Assembly (NCBI GenBank): GCA_018398765.1
Contig: JAHBMJ010003510.1
Span: 1-10,262, forward strand
DNA: 10,262 nucleotides
DNA from: Chromera velia
Taxonomy: Eukaryota; Sar; Chromeraceae
Direction: 5' to 3'
Within the stretch, counting starts at the first letter, position 1. Each line of letters starts with the position of its first letter. Made by a program: the position numbers and the translations under genes. The notes below the pieces were generated by a model. That model was not told the origin of the DNA. It made no database searches and saw only the letters and a program-made list of their open reading frames with translations. Below are positions 7,294 to 10,262 of this stretch, piece by piece.

Positions 7294-8374
7294 AAAAAAA
7301 AACAGAAAGAAAGAAAAAAAAAAAGAAGAAAGAAAAAAGATTGAAAGACACAAAGAGACACAGAGGCGGGGGAGGGTCTAGGCAGGGGGGAAGGAGGGGA
7401 GGGAGAGAGGGGGAGAGTGAAGGAGGTTGAGACCGACTGACAGACAAGCAAGAGAGAAGACAAGGACGGATCACTTTCTGTTTCTTTCTCGCGTGAGACT
7501 TTCTTCCCTGAGTTCTTTCAGACCGTCAGGCAGACTAGCAAGTCAGACACATAGTAAGCTGCTTTGCTCGCTCGCGTATGACTTGCTCATTGCTTGTCCA
7601 CATAATTGTTTCTTCTTTCTGGCCATCCTCTTCTTTCTCGACGAACAGAATAGAAACGACACGAAAGAAAGGAGCAGCTGCTTCCTTTCTGTCTTCATTT
7701 GAGTCCTCTCTTGTTCCTTCACACTCTTCTCGGAAACAGTTGCAGCAACAAGACGACATCTCCGACCCGTCAAAGGACCGCTACGGCTCTTCACTGCTGA
7801 GCCTGAGTTTCTCACGGAAGCGTCCTTCCACACCATGCAAGCATGCACCCAAGATGGGGGGGCAGAGGCGGAGAGACGGGAGGACAAGCGCAGAGACCCA
7901 CACTTAGACGAGGAACCGGGTGGATGGGAAAGGGATCCAGAGGAAGCAAGGTGGACACAAGCAGAGACAAACATACGCAGGCAGCTAGACAAACAGATGC
8001 GCAGATACTGAGACACAGCAAGACAAGAGGGTCGACGACCGTTCAAACCCGGCAAAGGTAACACAAAAATCCGAAGAACACGAAAATGCCAGAAGAACCT
8101 AAACACCTGTGCTCATCCGCACTTGCAAGCGCACGCATGCTCCCGAATGCTGAGGCCGAGAGGCCTTTGATGGTCTGCACGAATTTACACAGAAGAAGCT
8201 AGGCTGACCGACCGAGAACGTGCCCACACCAGAGAATCTATAAGTCTTTCCAGATTTGACCGTCTCCGCCAAAAGGTTTCCGTATTCCGTCACAAACTTC
8301 GAAGTGAGGGCTTCCTTCTGGCCCAGTTTGGTTGCCAGTTGCTTCACCAGTTCAGCTTTCTTGAACACAGACAT
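6135..8374 (-). CDS. HU/IHF-family DNA-binding protein, two exons (8374-8213, 6269-6135)
   Basis: Small histone-like protein that bends and compacts DNA as a dimer. Exon 1 (54 codons, ATG 8374-8372) begins MSVFKKAELVKQLATKL and ends SGKTYRFSGVGTFS, the two N-terminal helices and the GxGTF turn of HU. Exon 2 (44 codons plus TAG at 6137-6135) begins RKVKGASTARNPRTG, continues KIKVPKKYWPAFSFSSTLKK and holds the DNA-inserting arm with its RNP proline. The joined protein is 98 residues (HU is about 90). The number of residues between GTF and RNP is 10, exactly as in bacterial HU. Splice sites are TCG|GT at 8213/8212 and CAG|AGA at 6270/6269, both phase 0. In the frame upstream of the right-hand copy there is a stop at 8586 and no other ATG. 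No transit peptide is visible. In other protists HU is often organellar, but the location is unknown here. This copy sits in an inverted duplication. Confidence 0.82.
6342..6567. repeat. (CA)n microsatellite with (CG)n and poly-C start
   Basis: About 225 bp of mainly CA repeats with interruptions (CGCACA, CATACA, GACACA). It is preceded by a GCGCGCGC run and a C-homopolymer of about 13 bases (6354-6365). Alternating purine-pyrimidine sequence of this kind can adopt Z-DNA. It lies in the HU intron. Confidence 0.95.
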
Positions 8375-8378
8375 TTCT
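7097..8378 (+). repeat. Left arm of large inverted repeat
   Basis: Reverse complement of 8636-10262. Positions pair as x + y = 17014 from 7339 to 8378 without any indel. I found 8 substitutions in these 1040 bp (7427, 7446, 7510, 7658, 7676, 7743, 7938, 7974), about 0.8%. The inner 404 bp (7975-8378), which include HU exon 1, are identical. Outside the microsatellite, pairing resumes to 7097 / 10262 with a 345-bp offset. The window ends while the arms still match, so the true length is unknown. Confidence 0.95.
7134..7338. repeat. GAAA/GGAA tetranucleotide tract, left copy
   Basis: About 205 bp of GGAA followed by GAAA repeats and short A-runs. It is the counterpart of the longer tract at 9711-10225 in the opposite arm of the inverted repeat. 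Purine on one strand only, so triplex (H-DNA) formation is possible. Confidence 0.95.
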
Positions 8379-8379
8379 N
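8379..8379. other. Single undetermined base at the inverted-repeat junction
   Basis: The only N in the window falls exactly where the left arm stops, next to the spacer. This is what an assembler leaves at a join or at conflicting reads, and it casts doubt on the palindrome. Confidence 0.95.
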
Positions 8380-8635
8380 CGCTGAACAGTTGCCTTTCCA
8401 TGACCCACAAACCCCACACCAGCACATTGACTGAGCCAAACGTGAGCACAGACCCAGCTGCAAGTGAAAGGGTCAGTTTTTGGTGGTTTGCGGTTTGCGC
8501 CAGCCCCGATCCTCCGAGTGTTGTTTGAGTCTTCGAGAAGGCATCGAACTTTTCTTGCTTCGTTGATCCCGACACCCTCTTCAGCTAGACTCGACAGGCG
8601 TCTGCCACTTGTGCCTGTCCACCTGATTCTCAACT
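8380..8635. promoter_or_regulatory. Spacer between divergent HU exon-1 copies, possible shared promoter
   Basis: This unique 256-bp segment separates the two start codons (8374 minus, 8640 plus). If both copies are real it must serve as a bidirectional promoter plus 5' UTRs. No clear TATA box is visible. Just before the right ATG the sequence reads CTCAACTAG|AAATG, which could be a splice or trans-splice acceptor placed three bases before the start. It has no convincing gene on either strand. Confidence 0.35.
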
Positions 8636-8639
8636 AGAA

Positions 8640-8801
8640 ATGTCTGTGTTCAAGAAAGCTGAACTGGTGAAGCAACTGGCAACCAAACTGGGCCAGAAGG
8701 AAGCCCTCACTTCGAAGTTTGTGACGGAATACGGAAACCTTTTGGCGGAGACGGTCAAATCTGGAAAGACTTATAGATTCTCTGGTGTGGGCACGTTCTC
8801 G
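8640..8801 (+). CDS. HU/IHF-family protein, second copy, exon 1 only in window
   Basis: The 54 codons are identical in DNA sequence to exon 1 of the minus-strand copy and end at the same TCG|GT donor (8801/8802). An upstream in-frame TAG at 8586, with no ATG between it and 8640, fixes the start. The matching intron sequence follows to the window edge. The exon encoding the arm and C-terminus would have to lie about 1.3 kb or more beyond position 10262 if this copy is complete. It could be a true duplicate, a truncated duplicate without exon 2, or the same locus assembled twice. Confidence 0.7.
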
Positions 8802-9710
8802 GTCGGTCAGCCTAGCTTCTTCTGTGTAAATTCGTGCAGACCATCAAAGGCCTCTCGGCCTCAGCATTCGGGAGCATGCGTGCGCTTGCAAGTGCGGATG
8901 AGCACAGGTGTTTAGGTTCTTCTGGCATTTTCGTGTTCTTCGGATTTTTGTGTTACCTTTGCCGGGTTTGAACGGTCGTCGACCCTCTTGTCTTGCTGTG
9001 TCTCAGTATCTGCGCATCTGTTTGTCTAGCTGCCTGCGTGTGTTTGTCTCTGCTTGTGTCCACCTTGCTTCCTCTCGATCCCTTTCCCATCCACCCGGTT
9101 CCTCGTCTAAGTGTGGGTCTCTGCGCTTGTCCTCCCGTCTCTCCGCCTCTGCCCCCCCATCTTGGGTGCATGCTTGCATGGTGTGGAAGGACGCTTCCGT
9201 GAGAAACTCAGGCTCAGCAGTGAAGAGCCGTAGCGGTCCTTTGACGGGTCGGAGATGTCGTCTTGTTGCTACAACTGTTTCCGAGAAGAGTGTGAAGGAA
9301 CAAGAGAGGACTCAAATGAAGACAGAAAGGAAGCAGCCGCTCCTTTCTTTCGTGTTGTTTCTATTCTGTTCGTCGAGAAAGAAGAGGATGGCCAGAAAGA
9401 AGAAACAATTATGTGGACAAGCAATGAGCAAGTCATACGCGAGCGAGCAAAGCAGCTTACTATGTGTCTGACTTGCTAGTCTGCCTGACGGTCTGAAAGA
9501 ACTAAGGGAAGAAAGTCTCACGCGAGAAAGAAACAGAAAGTGATCCGTCCTTGTCTTCTCTCTTGCTAGTCTGTCAGTCGGTCTCACCCTCCTTCACTCT
9601 CCCCCTCTCTCCCTCCCCTCCTTCCCCCCTGCCTAGACCCTCCCCCACCTCTGTGTCTCTTTGTGTCTTTCAATCTGTCTGAGAACTTCGTTTTTCTTTG
9701 TTTGATTCCT

Positions 9711-9712
9711 CT

Positions 9713-9760
<48 letters not shown>

Positions 9761-9926
9761 TTCTTTCTTTCTTTCTTTTCTTTCTTTCTTTCTTTCTTTC
9801 TTTTCTTTCTTTTCTTTCTTTCTTTCTTTCTTTCTTTTCTTTCTTTCTTTCTTTCTTTCTTTCTTTTCTTTCTTTCTTTCTTTCTTTCTTTCTCTCTTTC
9901 TTTCTCTCTTTCTTTCTCTCTTTCTT

Positions 9927-9989
<63 letters not shown>

Positions 9990-10019
9990 GTCTGTCTGTC
10001 TGTCTTTCTTTCTTTCTTT

Positions 10020-10050
<31 letters not shown>

Positions 10051-10071
10051 CTCTTTCTTTCTCTCTTTCTC

Positions 10072-10103
<32 letters not shown>

Positions 10104-10225
10104 TTCTTTCTTTCTTTCTTTCTTTTCTTTCTTTCTTTCTTGCTTTTCTTTCTTTCTTTCTTTCTTTCCTTCCTTCCTTCCTTCCTTCCTTTCATCCTTC
10201 CTTCCTTCCTTCTTTCCTTTCTTTG
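9711..10225. repeat. Expanded CTTT/CCTT tetranucleotide tract, right copy
   Basis: About 515 bp of TTTC repeats with interspersed TTTTC, CTCT, a short (CTGT)4 block near 9988-10003 and a CCTT block near 10168-10210. The left counterpart is about 205 bp. A 40-bp flank at 9676-9710 (TCTGTCTGAGAACTTCG...) has no counterpart in the left arm, so the left arm may have lost sequence too. Confidence 0.95.
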
Positions 10226-10262
10226 TCTGTTGTGTGCATGGAGTGAATAAAGGAGTGAAAGA

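Larger units (their letters stand above)
6270..8212 (-). other. 1943-bp intron of the HU gene, rich in microsatellites
   Basis: Inferred from the two HU halves in the same orientation. The donor is TCG|GTCGGT (8212), poor beyond the GT. The acceptor is TTTGGGCTTGCAG (6270), preceded by T-rich sequence. The intron holds a (TG)n tract and a (TTTC)n tract in gene orientation. It also holds about 500 bp (6570-7090) of purine-rich, otherwise featureless sequence, and the non-repetitive stretch 7345-8212 that is duplicated on the right. No coding sequence or RNA gene is recognisable inside. Confidence 0.75.
8636..10262 (-). repeat. Right arm of large inverted repeat
   Basis: Partner of 7097-8378. 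It holds HU exon 1, the beginning of its intron and an expanded tetranucleotide tract. It still matches the left arm in the last 37 bases of the window (10226-10262, pairing with 7133-7097). The 345-bp length difference from the left arm is entirely within the microsatellite. Confidence 0.95.

Noticed and set aside
7543-8106. 187-codon frame in the HU intron, mirrored at 8908-9471 in the other arm
   Set aside because: It starts at GTG, not ATG. All five substitutions between the two copies that fall in this frame change the amino acid, so there is no sign of protein-level constraint. It resembles no family.
8099-8575. 158-codon fused ORF across the N ending in HU
   Set aside because: The apparent start is GTG just after an in-frame stop, and the fusion depends on a single N. 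Its HU part also reads past the intron donor into non-homologous residues, so the end is false as well.
8640-8915. Bacterial contamination suggested by the HU protein
   Set aside because: The HU coding sequence is interrupted by a GT/AG intron with eukaryotic-type microsatellites, and a copia-type retrotransposon lies next to it on the same contig.
9584-10250. Long Lys/Arg/Glu or Ser/Phe/Leu-rich frames over the tetranucleotide tracts
   Set aside because: Pure low-complexity translation of TTTC/GAAA repeats in several frames and on both strands.

Overview
This is nuclear DNA from a eukaryote. It carries a near full-length Ty1/copia-type LTR retrotransposon on the minus strand, long mono-, di- and tetranucleotide tracts, and a spliced gene for a bacterial-type HU DNA-binding protein. 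The organism is probably a microbial alga or other protist. A nuclear, intron-bearing HU gene points to a plastid-bearing lineage, with alveolates such as chromerids as one candidate, but that is inference and I cannot name a species.

Layout. Positions 1-5002 hold the internal region of the retrotransposon, read right to left. A primer-binding site at 4994-5002 is followed by gag (about 4925-3744, ending in TAG). Pol then runs from 3743 to the left edge in the same frame as gag: protease, integrase, an extra beta-rich-looking module, reverse transcriptase and the start of RNase H. One further in-frame stop, TGA at 2732-2730, lies in the integrase N-terminal region; the rest of the pol frame is open. 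From 5008 to roughly 5680 is probable 5' LTR, including an AT-rich block with repeated GAATTT-like words and a 27-bp tandem duplication. 5681-6134 holds no convincing gene.

Positions 6135-8374 (minus) hold the HU gene as two exons. Exon 1 encodes the N-terminal helices up to the GVGTF turn. Exon 2 encodes the DNA-binding arm (RNPRTG) and the C-terminus. A 1943-bp intron between them contains a (CA)n tract and a GAAA/GGAA tract. Joining the exons restores the HU spacing exactly.

A large inverted repeat dominates the right third. Left arm 7097-8378 and right arm 8636-10262 are reverse complements around a 257-bp spacer, with a single N at the left junction (8379). I counted 8 substitutions and no indel over 1040 aligned bases outside the microsatellite, while the tetranucleotide tract is 345 bp longer on the right. 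The result is two divergent copies of HU exon 1. The right copy's second exon would lie beyond the window. The structure is either a real young inverted duplication or a join of two alleles or copies during assembly; the N makes the second a serious possibility.
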